A stretch of DNA of 64,000 bases from Sipunculus nudus. Taxonomy: Eukaryota; Annelida; Sipuncula; Golfingiida; Sipunculidae. The position numbers and the translations under genes were made by a program. Below are positions 44,601 to 56,540 of the stretch, one piece after another. The notes below the pieces were generated by a model, which had not been told where the DNA came from, made no database searches, and was given only the letters and a program-made list of their open reading frames with translations. Location of the stretch: contig CM049310.1 of the NCBI GenBank assembly GCA_026874595.1, positions 25,961,058-26,025,057 on the forward strand, read 5' to 3'. The stretch's first letter is position 1. Each line of letters starts with the position of its first letter.

Positions 44601-47600
44601 GGGTAATTTGCTTTGGCAGAGCGGAAACAACTCACAAAGGTCAACTGTGACAATGACTTTAATACAACAGCTTAGTACTTAGCTTATAAAGCACACAGCT
44701 ACTATACAGCAGTCTGCTACGTGTCCCACACCGCAACAACAGTGCTTAACGCCCGCCTACTCTCTTGGCACAAGCTGCCCTGCGTTTCAAATCCGTCCTG
44801 GCTCACATGAGTGAAGAACGTAGTCACAACGTTATATGTAGACTGGCCCCCTCCTCTCAAATTAGACTGGTACCCTGCCCCGAAACACGCTACAATATTC
44901 GGTCTATAATATGTAAAAGTCAGTCGTTATTTGCAGTGAGAACTTCTCCTTTGTTTAGATAAGAAGAATATACTAAGAATAACCACAATCATTAAACAGA
45001 CTCGCTCTGTAATGAGTATTGGATATCCGATCTATCCGATCCGATTTATGTAAGATCTAATTCACCTTCGGAAACAATAAATAGTAAAGTGGGAACCGTA
45101 GAACGTTTCCCCCAGCAAAGCCCTCCTGACGGTACAGTGGCGCACCCTATTGGTTGCAGACAACAATAAAATAAATTATCTCAATATTTATTCTTTCACA
45201 GGGACACCTACACCATGATGAGCATAGCACTTCACGAGGGAAACCCAGGTCACCATTTACAGGTAAAAAATTATCTACATGTACTTCACGAGGGAAACCC
45301 CGGTCATGACTTACAGGTAAACAAATTATTTACCCGTACTTCAAGAAGGAATCCCCGGTCTCCATTATATATAAAGGTTCGTTCACAATTGTTGTGCCCG
45401 CCTTATGACATATTCAATAGCCTAGGTAACTGTCTTGGTTTGAAGTTGATAGCAAAGAGATAAATGTGTTCAAGTCTTGAAAACCAATGCATATATTCAT
45501 AGATAGTCTTATACTTTTCTTTTGTATATAATTTATTTTCCTTGCAGGTGTCTTTACAACAAACCCTTGATTTGCCAAAGTTTCGCTTAAGTTTCTACTC
45601 GCTCGGAATCAACAGTAAACCGTTTGATTTCCCGTCATACACGGCTTACATAGAGGTCAGTAATTCATTGTAAACCATTCTCGGGTGAGCACAATCCGCT
45701 TCTTCATTTATTGATCTTTGAAAATAATGGCTCTACAACAAATCATGTGAATAAATTTAAGAAAATACCATACATATATGATAAAGATATTTAGGTCGAT
45801 TTATGCTGAACAGATCTATACCCCGTGCATGCGCACTTCGCGCAATGTTCTTTTGCTGTGATTGGGTAAAATAAGCCAGTATGTCATATTATGTCATGAA
45901 AATTAAATAGCAACAAGAACTGCCAGAAATCTGAGCATTTAAGAAACGGCAGAATTGCTGCGTTTAAACCATAAGAAATGAAATTATATATATTTTATTA
46001 TTGTCCATTTCATATAAGACCCCATAAAGTGTACATTATTTTAAACCTGTCACTCTGATCTTTCTGATAGTATACATATTTTTTAATTTTTATTCATTTT
46101 CACATAAATTTGTAACATTTAAAAAAATTTAACGGTACTCTTTTTTTACCAAGTAACAATATTCAGCTTTTAAATGCGCTAATATTAAACAGCATGAAAA
46201 TACCATAAAAACGTTTCTTTCCCACACTATCATGATTCTATCTACCCTGTAACTGAAATTTTACAATTTTCATTCAATAAATTTCAGGTGTTAGGCTAAC
46301 GCTGAGGCCATTTCTTTTATTTCTAGCAGAGGTGACTATTCCAATAATTTTCTTTTATCTAGGTATCTTATTTATATGTGTTTATTTTTAATACTCTATT
46401 GGTGGTTTATCTTAGGGTTGGGCTTTGTACGCGGAGTTTCTCGGAGAAGAACTGGACCTTTACAACACCAGTGCACTTGAACTGTGAGGAAATCATTCAG
46501 ATTAAAAGTCTTATGATGCATATGTTACTTACTGACTTTAACATTTGACCTTTATAATGAAAATGTTGTTAATTTTCTTCCAATAAAAACATCTTTTCTT
46601 CCTTATATACCTAAGACAAGATGTAATATGAATCTCATCATTTATGTTTTTTTAGCTGTTTTCGAAGGTTTCATTGAATGGAAAAACTTTATTTTGCTTC
46701 AGACCATGGAGTTACAACTCACCCTAACTCCAGGCTCATACAGACTCATAAACTTTAATAATTACGTTACAAATTGTTTGTTTATGGAAAATTAAAAAAA
46801 ATGGCTAATATCTACACTTAGTGTCAGAATAAAACGTTCATTTCTTGTATTTATATTTACTTTCCGTAATTTCAGCACAAGTGCATCACTGAATTTTCGT
46901 TACAAGTGAAAAAAAGATAAAAGAAAGCTCCCCCCCCCCCCCCATGCACGTACGCAAATCCTGCACTGCCGTCCTATGACCAGAGACAGTGCGGTCAGTT
47001 AAATCTTAAACCCTGGACTTGAGGGTTTATATATTTAATATACGTTTATCTTTTTGTCTTGACAACACAGAATTCACACCCCTTTTAAAACTTCTCTATA
47101 GTTACAAACTTCTATTCGTGTAATTGAATCGAATTATGAACAGTCTGAGTGAAGTTCTTCATGTCTGTAACAAGTTAATGTTTAAACAGTGATTTACATT
47201 ATGTTTGTGGTCGGCTTTTCAAAATATTAAAACCATGGGGTTAAATAATAATTTTAAAAAAATGATTATCATAAATATTAGCTATAATACTGGGAGAATC
47301 GGAGTGATGGTTGATTAACATCATTCGTGATCTGGTTCTAAATAGGTTTGGTCGTTACACATTGGAGATGCTCCGTGCCTGCCGCCTGGTGGTGGATACC
47401 GGGATTCACGTGTTTGGGTAACATTTCTCTATTACCTTTATTACTGTCTACACATGGACCTTTGTTTAATTTCTCTTTAAATTCCATACTCAAATGAATT
47501 TTATCCACAATGATATATACATATTTGGAATCCTTAGAATAACCTCTGTTAGATGAGATATTTATGATTACATGTCAACATACCTGGATGCAAAATTTGC

Positions 47601-49109
47601 AATTTACGTGAATACAATGTTGTTGTGTAAAAGAAACACTATTTGCCGCCAGCTCTAGTAGACAATATACATAACTCTCACATGCATAAATATACGGATG
47701 AAAACAGCACTCGACGTAAAATTCGCCACTAATTTGTGGTATAGGCGTGTATTAGTCTATTTCCCAGATTTTTTTATCGAAAAAGAGGGGGCGTGATCCC
47801 TGCGCCCCTCCTAAATTCGCCCCAGATTGCAGTTAACCTCATCAAGTTCTGCTTTAAAAAGAAACCGGTCCATTTATCCTTCCCACGTGATAGGTGAAAG
47901 GTAAAAATGAATAACTGCAAATAAATAAATTTTGTGTTCTCGTGAAAAAAAAACAGAGTAAGTAAACAGATAAAGAAGAAAAGAATCTAGTCTGGTGAAC
48001 TGACAACCGTAAGGCCGAGGAAGTTCAAACACACTGACAGATCCCGGCATAGGTTGCTCTGCTTACGTCCTCTGTCGGATCAATGTCCAGAGTCGCCTGT
48101 ACTCTTGTCAGACCAGATTTCTCAGGGACTTTTGGGATGGACTGTCATGAAATTCTGATTGCTAATTGATCTTAAAGGACTTTGACTGGAGCATAAGACG
48201 CTATCGGCATTTTTTTTCCACATTCTTATCGTTTTATTGTATTTTTCTAGAATGGTCCATTACAACAATTGATTCAAACTTCAGGTCTGCTGAGCAATAA
48301 CGATATAAGCGTAATCACAAATTTAATGGATCTTTGATAAAGTCTTTTTTTGCTTATGTACATAAATAAATATTGATTTATGCGTGAAATACGCTCATAT
48401 GTCTGACAGATGGTCCAAGGAGAAAGCCCTGAAATATTTAGTCCGGAGAATGTCCATTCCTGAACATCAACTTGAGAAAGAGATTGACCGATACGCGTCT
48501 TACCCGGGTCAGGCTTGCTCGTACAAAATAGGAGAGCTAGAAATAAGGAAACTTAGAAAGGAAGCAAAGGAGAAACTGGGTTAGTATCCGGAAGTGACGT
48601 CACCTAATAAGGGTTTCTCGTTGCTAATTGCACCATGAACTTTATAAAACGACTTTAATTTGTTTCAAAAGTAAATCCTTAAGTGTTATAATCGTCAATT
48701 TTTTTATTATAATATTAATGTTTTACCCCTTATGTTCAATATGGCAATGTGTTAATGCATCGTCCGTATAATCTTTTTGAAGTGCCATCATGCATTTATA
48801 TGGGGATCACTGAATTGCTCCTCCGTTAGTGCTATTGCAACAAATCCTGATATTCGAAGTGATATTTTAGGATAAATGTAATTATGTCTCTGTGAAATTT
48901 GTTTAACTTGTTTCTCAGGTGACAGATTTGACGTTGTGGCGTTCAATGATGTGGTGCTCATGACGGGAGCTGCCCCCCTAACCGTAGTGGAACGAGCCGT
49001 GCACGCGTATATCACGGCTACATCTGGGACTTCCACCGGTTTCGCTCTCAGTGCTGGATTATTCCATTTCATAGCAGGGGTGGCCGTATTACTACAAAAA
49101 CTTTCCTAG
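32673..49109 (+). CDS. DUF885-family (PF05960) metallopeptidase, 17 exons, 612 aa
   Basis: Exons: 32673-32721, 33068-33216, 33841-33971, 34688-34820, 36261-36329, 36659-36768, 37242-37326, 38346-38513, 38773-38865, 39166-39260, 39475-39561, 45202-45262, 45548-45655, 46416-46483, 47347-47418, 48410-48579, 48919-49109; 1839 nt, all in phase. Landmarks: signal-like start MMRLRDFAVLMTIIVV; YGALTPVNWL; TADFYGLTEEEI; GVFYVNTRKP; the metal-site motif HEGNPGHHLQ near residue 405; GWALYAEFLGEELDLY; ACRLVVDTGIH; YPGQACSYKIGELEI, a family hallmark. The C-terminus ends in a hydrophobic stretch after small residues (TATSGTSTG), consistent with a GPI-anchor signal or a membrane anchor. Role: probable zinc-dependent peptidase at the cell surface or secreted; substrate unknown. 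Weak donors: GTTCCG after 38513 and GTTAGT after 48579, where read-through meets a TAG two bases later. No homology search was run. Confidence 0.92.
37850..38100 (-). mobile_element. Probable tRNA-derived SINE, 5'-truncated, in a DUF885 intron
   Basis: On the minus strand, TAGCGCATGACTCATAG at about 38096-38080 is followed by GTGTTCAATCCT, a B-box-like motif at 38067-38057, as in mollusc tRNA-derived SINEs. The A box upstream is lost in a run of T. The body continues to about 37850. Confidence 0.5.
39940..40365. repeat. Tandem repeat, 66-bp unit, about 6.5 copies, in the DUF885 intron
   Basis: Anchors 'cttagtatccatagata', 'cttagtagccacagata' and so on recur at 39953, 40019, 40085, 40151, 40217, 40283 and 40349, exactly 66 bp apart. 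Because 66 is 22 codons, open frames appear on both strands (for example 39934-40221 plus). They are judged a by-product of the period. Confidence 0.9.
40550..41500. repeat. Irregular repeat block with 'gcgcggtagcaa' motif, DUF885 intron
   Basis: 'gcgcggtagc' or close forms recur about ten times, interleaved with 'tgctgtcacctgctaccc' (near 40750, 40898, 41200, 41443), 'gatcgcaat' and 'gccataggtcgctcggacag' (40991-41040, 41278-41300). Spacing is 150-300 bp. It looks like a degenerating complex satellite or nested duplication. No coding potential was found. Confidence 0.75.
41500..42275. repeat. Degenerate tandem repeat with 'catgcccgaagggttagg', DUF885 intron
   Basis: 'cttac...agtattccatgcccgaagggttagggtaaccc'-type units recur at about 80-95 bp between 41850 and 42265. 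An older related pair ('aattcatgcccacagagt', 'atttctct.aggaat') lies at 41515-41680. Confidence 0.75.
42604..43680 (-). pseudogene. Gag remnant of a Gypsy-like LTR retroelement
   Basis: On the minus strand, from 43678 downward: a frame with EPDRFDGKQVEWAEF (a capsid-start pattern), then in other frames LLAQRAYPG and DQFVRALG (a capsid C-terminal pattern near 43200-43110), and at about 42725-42685 a zinc knuckle C-x2-C-x4-H-x4-C followed by a Lys/Arg-rich tail. Several stops and shifts separate these pieces. No protease, reverse transcriptase or integrase was found further down, so this is a partial, dead copy inside a host intron. Confidence 0.75.
44484..44501 (-). other. Primer-binding-site-like sequence of the LTR remnant
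   Basis: On the minus strand TGGCGCCTTAACGTGGGA resembles the tRNA-Lys1,2 primer binding site known from retroelements, with one extra base or substitution. It lies 5' of the gag remnant on the same strand, as expected. A 5' LTR should occupy higher coordinates (44502 onward; a TTTATAAG TATA-like motif is near 44690), but neither LTR end could be fixed. Confidence 0.5.
45230..45385 (+). repeat. Tandem triplication of the metal-motif exon edge in the DUF885 gene
   Basis: The end of the exon 45202-45262 and the start of its intron recur twice downstream, with units starting at 45230, 45284 and 45339 (periods 54 and 55 bp). Unit 2 keeps the motif as HEGNPGHDLQ and its own donor (CAG/GTAAAC at 45317). 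Unit 3 is degenerate (SRRNPRSPLY) and has lost the donor. Using the second donor would add exactly 54 nt, 18 codons, in frame. The third unit adds 55 and breaks the pattern. Confidence 0.85.
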
Positions 49110-49549
49110 ATCTAGCGTTTACTTCCTTAATATAGTTAAGGAAGTAAAAAAGACTTGTGTGTTGGTAGACAATCTGGGCACAAGAGACGAACCGTCGTTG
49201 AAAGTCCTTTAACTGGCTGAAACTTACAGGTTACGACAATTTTGACTATAAAGGCTTTGTAATATTTTTCAGAATTGTCTCATGAGCATGTGTATATATA
49301 TCTCTTTTTAATTTTTAAAAATTTTACAAATTAATCCTATGGGACCCCTTGACATGTACACATTATGCATATTATGTAAATCTATTAAATATATATCCTT
49401 TATGGTGGACTTAATTTTATCTTAATTTTAAAATATGTTTATTCATTACAGGTATTTTATACAAAAACTTTTTAACAATTTACAGCTAAACATTCCAGGC
49501 ACCACAGTTTATCAAACACCATCTTGCAAAATATATAGGCCACAGCGAT

Positions 49550-49790
49550 GTAGTCGAGTCAACACTATCTGGGTCCGAGTGCAATCAGATTCAAGGCTAC
49601 TCTAGTCCGAGTGCAAGTCAGAGTCCAGGCTACTCTAGTCCGAGTGCAAGTCAGAGTCCAGGCTACTCTAGTCCGAGTGCAAGTCAGAGTCCAGGCTACT
49701 CTAGTCCGAGTGCAAGTCCGAATCCTCGAGGTTCAAGTCCAGTCCACCTTCTTCGAGTCCTCGTCCCGAGTCCAAGTCAGAGTCCACTTA
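49550..49790. repeat. 33-bp tandem repeat downstream of the DUF885 gene
   Basis: Units 'ctactctagtccgagtgcaa' + 'gtcagagtccagg' start at 49597, 49630, 49663 and 49696. Looser 'gagtccgagt' words extend to 49790. The length is 11 codons, so an open frame (49611-49853) appears, judged a by-product. Confidence 0.9.
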
Positions 49791-50637
49791 AATCCCCTTA
49801 TTATACGAAATTTTAGATGGAATTTTCAATTGTTACAAGTTGTTTTATATTAGTTTGTTTATTTATGGTTTTTACTTGAATGTTTAAACACCTTTAGCTC
49901 CGGATGCCGAACTAAAACTTTCACTACGTGTGTGGAACTTGGACCTGTGTTTTGGCTCATAAACCGTACTTTTATGTAGACTTCTCCTTACAGCCAATAC
50001 AGCAGAGCCCCACCATTGATTTGTAATAATCATCGTATATTTTCATTAAATGCTTAGATAAAACCTGTGTCATTGTTTTATGTATAATCAGTCTGTACAT
50101 TATTTCTAATTTACCTGTTTACAAACAGATATTATATTATATATAAAGATATATTTTCTGTCAGGACGAGTTGTGATTTTGATTTTTTCTGTCACTTTAT
50201 AGTTCAATGTGTGAACGTGTATTGATGTCATGAATATCTTTATAAGATGAATCAATATTTGTGTGTCCCCTCCACAGCCATAAATCCGGTATGTTGAGGT
50301 ATATTAATTTGAGCCTGTACCCGTATGCTCCCAGAAAGGTACGGGGTTAATCCTAATGAAGTGGTGTCATCCCCCCCCCCTCCCCCCCCCCCCAACACAG
50401 AGAAGAAACTTACATCTTTCATCTTGTTTTAGGCTGGTTTTAGTTTGTGAAGCTCTTCTAAAAATATGATCTGGAGGATGGCTGGTCTTATGACCCTCGT
50501 TGAATTCCAACATTGAACTTCTTGCTATCCAGCATCTATGTATACTCTTAATCAATAACACAAAATATAAGAAAAATATAAAGAATATAACAAATATAAA
50601 GAGTTTATTTCAGTAACAAAAACAGTTACGTCAGACG

Positions 50638-50868
50638 CTAATAAATTAACAAAGCAAGAAGTTGAAAAAAGGACATATGCATGCAGCTGTAAGCAATAGT
50701 CCAATAACCAGCGCTGTTCAAAAGAACAAAATGCTGAAGACTGAATTCAAGAGGCTCGCCATTTTGTAGTCCCAGTTCCTTTTTAGTTTTCTCCCAAACA
50801 GATTCTTCGCCATCGCAGACTCTTGTAGACGACAAGGACAGCACAAGATGAAAAACATACATGGGGTC
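50638..50868 (-). other. Possible terminal exon of an unidentified minus-strand transcript
   Basis: A good acceptor (tacttattttcag, ending 50869) opens a 74-codon frame from 50862 that contains WEKTKKELGLQNGEPLEFSLQ. It closes at 50638 and is followed by AATAAA at 50609-50604. It could be a 3' exon spliced from copy C or a separate small gene. The protein is not recognised. Confidence 0.3.
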
Positions 50869-51278
50869 TGAAAATAAGTATAAAAAAGGATATATTTAAG
50901 TATACATCAAACAGGCACGTGGATCACGTATACGGCTATGTCGCCTGCGGGTCATAGGAAGACCGCCAAACAGCGATATTAAAGATGCTAAACTCTCTCT
51001 CCTTGAGAGTACGTTTGTGTTTATTTACTTTCGCTAACTTTTGGGAAATACAGATCGTTTAAATATTAATTCGGAGTTGTGATAATAAAACTTAAAATAA
51101 AACTATTTAAGATCTTTAGAATACAAATGCAATACATGTAGTAGTTTTTATCAGAAGTGTTGCCGATAATTACGAATATGTTGTCAACAATGGAAAAAAT
51201 AGGTCATAAATTGCCTTCTTATTGAAACCAACCTCAAAAGCAAAGGGTTACGATTTACGAGTCCCTGTCAAATAATTT

Positions 51279-51284
51279 TTTATT
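51279..51284 (-). terminator. Candidate polyadenylation signal of copy C
   Basis: AATAAA on the minus strand about 14 bp after the TAG at 51298. The stop codon itself sits directly before GTAACA in both B and C, so a 3' UTR intron starting right after the stop is an alternative. AT-rich context makes chance occurrence likely. Confidence 0.35.
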
Positions 51285-51297
51285 AAAATACTGTTAC

Positions 51298-54200
51298 CTA
51301 ATATTTAGCCATCTGTGTAAGTATCCAGTTACGATGGTAAACCACCCTGGTGTAGACTCCCGGTTTTTTCTCTCCTCGACATCCTGCTATACCCCAGCTT
51401 GTCACCCCGTACAAGTACCACTTCTTGTCACTCTCGTTTTTACACACCAACGGACCACCAGAGTCACCCTGAAGTATTATAAGTACCGTGAAAATTTGCA
51501 CAGAGCTCTCGGGAAAGAAAAACCTTCAAACCTGTGCTGCAATCCAGTTTCTCTATAATAAAGAGTGCAGGATCCCAGCCCGTTTCAATGTCTTGGTAAA
51601 ATGCAATGTATAGACTAGATGTATGCAATCGCTAAGCGATCACTTAATCTCCCCCTCCCCCCGCCCTGAGCAATAATGCCGCTCGGCAAACGAATGGCAA
51701 AACGCGTGTATGGAAAAACACCCTAAGCAGGCCCATTACCTTTATGGCAATCGTAGCAATCCTTTCATGACTATCAGAAAATATAAGATCACATGCTAGT
51801 ATTTAGTATTTATTACTGTCACTGTGATATTTTATTTCTACGACATATCTTAACAACTCACGTAGCAAGGTCCTTTTCCTGGGTTTTCGTATCCTGCGCA
51901 CACCATGTCGGCTTTTATCAGGCCGCCGTAGTAATCTCCTCTCCGACATGTTGACTGTGGAATGATGGGAAGTCTCACCTGATTCAACTTTGTACTGTCT
52001 CCAGTGCCTTTGAAATAGTAGAGTTGCAGTTAAATATATTAGAAACTGAATTTAAGGCATGAATTAAGAAATAGTTTCCTGATGACGCGGTGCCCGGTCA
52101 TCAGAGAAAGAATTTGATTGAGTTAGTTAGCTAGAAGGCCATTTGAATGGTAACAAATGAAATCCACAACATAACCTGACCCAACCTATACTTAGCCGAC
52201 CTAAATTCACTTGTTTTATCTTCTTTTGCGCAATATAGTGATATTTGTTATTATATAATAATCGGCCTGTTATATAACTAATGAACCTTCACCTTGAGTA
52301 CTTCCCCATCCTGTTGATATACAGTCTGTTCCTCCCGCTACATCTGTGTCTGGGATACAGATCGGTTGGACCTCTCTCGAAAAAATGATCGGCTTGACCA
52401 TCTTCAGCAGGGCTATGTCGTTGCCTTGTCTCTTTTGAGGGTTTCTGTAGTCATGGATGATAATGCGCGCCACCTGGTGGAAGGTTTCTGTATATTCGTT
52501 CTTTATTAGATCATGGTCACCAACTGCGACCCGATAAACCCTAAAATGTTAATAACACATTCATGTAAACCCGTTGTGTTTTGATGCTGTTCCGGTATAT
52601 TTCTATGCACTTTCAATATGCCATTGTAACTGGTGTACAAAATGAGTAATAGCGGACGTCAGTCCCTGAATGAGAAGGTGGGAGGGGTGGGGGTGGGGGG
52701 GGGGTGGGGGTTATGAAAGAGGAAAGTAACCCAAATCGTAAATTATGTTATATATTAAATCTTAGAATGAATGAATGGTTCCATTTTCGAAATATATTTG
52801 AGGATTTGCACCTTCATTTTGAAATGGGTTTCATGGCGTTGGGTCACTCCTCAAACTTCCGCCTGAGGTGCCCCTATTCAAAACATAAGTACGATTGTAA
52901 GACGGGTGAATCGCCTCTGAATAAACTTTGCCACCACACATGCGCATTCGCAAGCACTCATTACCTCAAACTTCGGGGTCGGGTAATTCCATTTTCGTAA
53001 AAGACATGTTGTATCACGAACACATTAAAAAGAACCGGATAATTAATTAGGTTTACTGTTTGGCAGCTAAAATCTCTATAAAATATGCTATTGAGACAGG
53101 GGTTATAAAAGTTAAGTAGTCTGCACTTACGATCCTGGTGATATACAGTGAGCTGCTGTGACGATCCAGTACTGGCTGAGTATACTGCCACCACATATGT
53201 GACCGTACGTGGTGGCGTTCCGACGCCGCTGTAAACTGATCTGCCATGGCCAGCTATGTGCATTCGCAGGTTCTCCGCCCACGATCCGACCACTTTTAGG
53301 AAGTACAGGCGAGGTGCCGCAACCACCTGAGAGAGAGAGAGAGAGAAAGATCCAGATCAATCACTATTCAAGCAGCATTTTCTTAATACAATTTCTCGTA
53401 CCATATTTTTATACCTCCGCCATGTGGCATAGTAGTGAGTTTTCCCTCGACTGTTTTTATTTCGGTTAACATCTTGCAAAAAATCATGAGCAAATTTTGA
53501 TAATATTTCGTGGAATTGTAACGAAGAACATCATAAAGCATCAGTTTAAGGGATTCTTTCCCACTGGGGCTCACCTGTAAATCGTGTTTTTGAACAATGC
53601 CACTGTGTAGGACACTAGTTCGCTATGGGTCAAGGCAGAGGTATACATGGAGGGCCAGACATTTTCATTTGTAGTTTATTTACAAACCCACTTTATCGAG
53701 TCTGTCATATTTTTAAGTGAGAAACGTGAAACTGAATGTTGCGAAACGTAAAGACAGTGCTGGAGAGAAGAAAATAGATAAAAATGTAATTTAAATAATA
53801 TACTGCATGATTGTTCATTACTTGTACTGAAACAACCTTTTCAAGCAATTTAGAAAAACGTATGTGTTCAGTTAATAACATTCAACAAAATAAATCCCCC
53901 CCCCCCCCCCGCCGAGTTAAGTGCTATACGTGTCATGGAATGAGTACTAGGGTTTGCGGGGGGAACACATAATAAATGGTCTTACCAGCTGAAGGCGGCT
54001 GCGTAGCTTCAACAGGCGGTCCAGTGTTCGCGGGACCTATGGAAATAAATACATTTTATACAAGACCTGGTTTGGTCATTTATAAGTGGAATTCATAAAG
54101 CTGTCATATTTAACTGTTTAAGGATTTTCTTTGAAATAAACATTTCAATAAAATTAATTTGTTCTAATTTGCAAATGTGCTGTATAACACTTTGCCAGGC

Positions 54201-56146
54201 TATAACCGACGATGCGTGTGCAATTAATTTAGAGATTATACAGTTTTACAATTTTGTCAAGAATATTCTTTCTTTTACTTACTTTGTTTTTTAAAAATCC
54301 TAACAAAAGCTGAAATATCTTCATAAAAATCGTATTAAATATAAATACTAAAATGTCGTCACGAAAAACTAAGAACAAATGGAATTCAGAGCGCTTCTGT
54401 TTACAGACTTCTGAGATAGAGTCAAGATCTAATGGGACACATGGTCACTTGGGTTGACGGAAGCAATGTTGTGTTTACGGTGGTAATACCTTCTATACCC
54501 ATGTTTTTCAGGAGCCATTGTTTGTGATATGTTATACGGGTGTACACCCCGGGTTTCCTGCTACCCAGACATCCAGGCGTCCCGAAGCTCACCAGACCCT
54601 GCAGATACCAGGTTCCTGTGGTGGTTTTACAGACCAAAGGGCCACCAGAGTCACCCTGAAAGAACAATTTAAGTATGGTTTGAATTTTTAACTTCAATTA
54701 AAGATTCTGAATCAGTTCACCTTTTCACATTACAGAAGAAACGGCTGATTCGAGGGAGAAATCATGAAAAAATTACTATATTTGGCTTTAATTGGAGATG
54801 TGGTTCATAATTGAGATAGTACGTTACATATAAATTTATTGACGAATTTCATTTTGGACATTCGAATAACAAATACCTTCACTTTTGAAAGATAAAGACA
54901 CAAAAATATGTTTTGACATGCAGGTTTTGCTAAATGATGCAAAATAACAGTTTAAAAATCTGTTCATTACTCACGTAGCACGGTCCTTTGCCAGGGTTTT
55001 GGTAGCCAGCGCAAACCATGTCATCTTTGATTAGACCTCCATAGTAATCTGACTGACGGCATGTGTTTTGAGAAACTATCGGGAGCTTCACCTGTCGCAG
55101 AACTGTGCGGTCACCAGTTCCTGATGGATATAAAGGGTAAAAAAATTAATTCCCATAAATCATTGATGCCATCGTATTTTAAACTGTCGAGCGGATCATA
55201 GGGTAAAGGTTCACCCGTAACGACAAAACACTCAGGGAGCGCATACCAACACCTGAGTCCACATCCCAAATATATTTTTGATCCGCCCAAAGTTTAATCA
55301 CCCTCTTTGGTTCATGGTCCACACATCACAAAATTTTTTTGAGATTCTTTATAGCTTTTGGTTAATTTTAGTATCTTGTTGGGGATATAATACCGACAGC
55401 AGCATACACAACCAAAAAAAAACATGGCGGTGGTAATGAAATGGGATGTTCCAGTACACCCGCATTACTTTTTTTCGACTAATTACAAAAGTATGTATTT
55501 GGTTGATACATTAGACCGCTTATTGTGGACCATGTTGTAAATTTATATGCATGTTATTTCTCTTTTGAAATGGAAAGATTTTCATTTTTGTGGCCTTTAA
55601 AATTAAAATACTTATATACTCATCAGCATTTACGACTTTTAACAACTTAAGACTTACCTTGAGTTGCTCCCCAACCTGTGGAGGCGCAGACGGTTCCGGC
55701 GGGGACATTGACTTCCGGTAAACAGATGGGCAGGACTTGTCTGGAGAAGGTGATGGGTTTTGAGAGTTTGAGGAGAGCGATGTCGTTTCCTTGAGTCTTG
55801 CTACTGGTGAAGTAGTTATGGGAGATGATCTTCTCCACGCTGTGGTAGGATTCCGTGCCCTCCGCTCTGTACAGGTTGTGTTCGCCGACCACCACGCGGT
55901 AATCAGAGGCGGGGTATACGCTGCAAGGCAGAAAATAAAACCCAAAATTATTTCAGTTCCGGTTATTCAAAATGATAATCAGCTTACAAAGAACCAACAA
56001 GAGGCTTCAAAGCCAAGATGTGAAATGTGCAAATATAACTGTCAGTATTACCAAGCAAGAATTACTTATTCTGGAAACTCATTTGAGGCCCGGGGCCTCG
56101 AGACCAAGTGTGACCGTACGACATAAAAGAGGTCGGTACAGGGTGG

Positions 56147-56235
<89 letters not shown>

Positions 56236-56252
56236 TTTCTTCAGAGTTTTAT

Positions 56253-56284
<32 letters not shown>

Positions 56285-56501
56285 ATATATGTATGTATAT
56301 ATATATATATACATACATACATTTATATTTATATATATATTTATATATACATATATAAAAAACTCTGAAGAAAATCAACACTGTAAATTCACAACATTGT
56401 TTAACAGACTGTTGTGAATTTACTGTGTAGTTTTTCTTCAGAGTTAAACCGCTCTGGCCTATTCTGTAGGCCATAGAGCACTTTACAACGGAGGGTGACT
56501 A

Positions 56502-56540
<39 letters not shown>

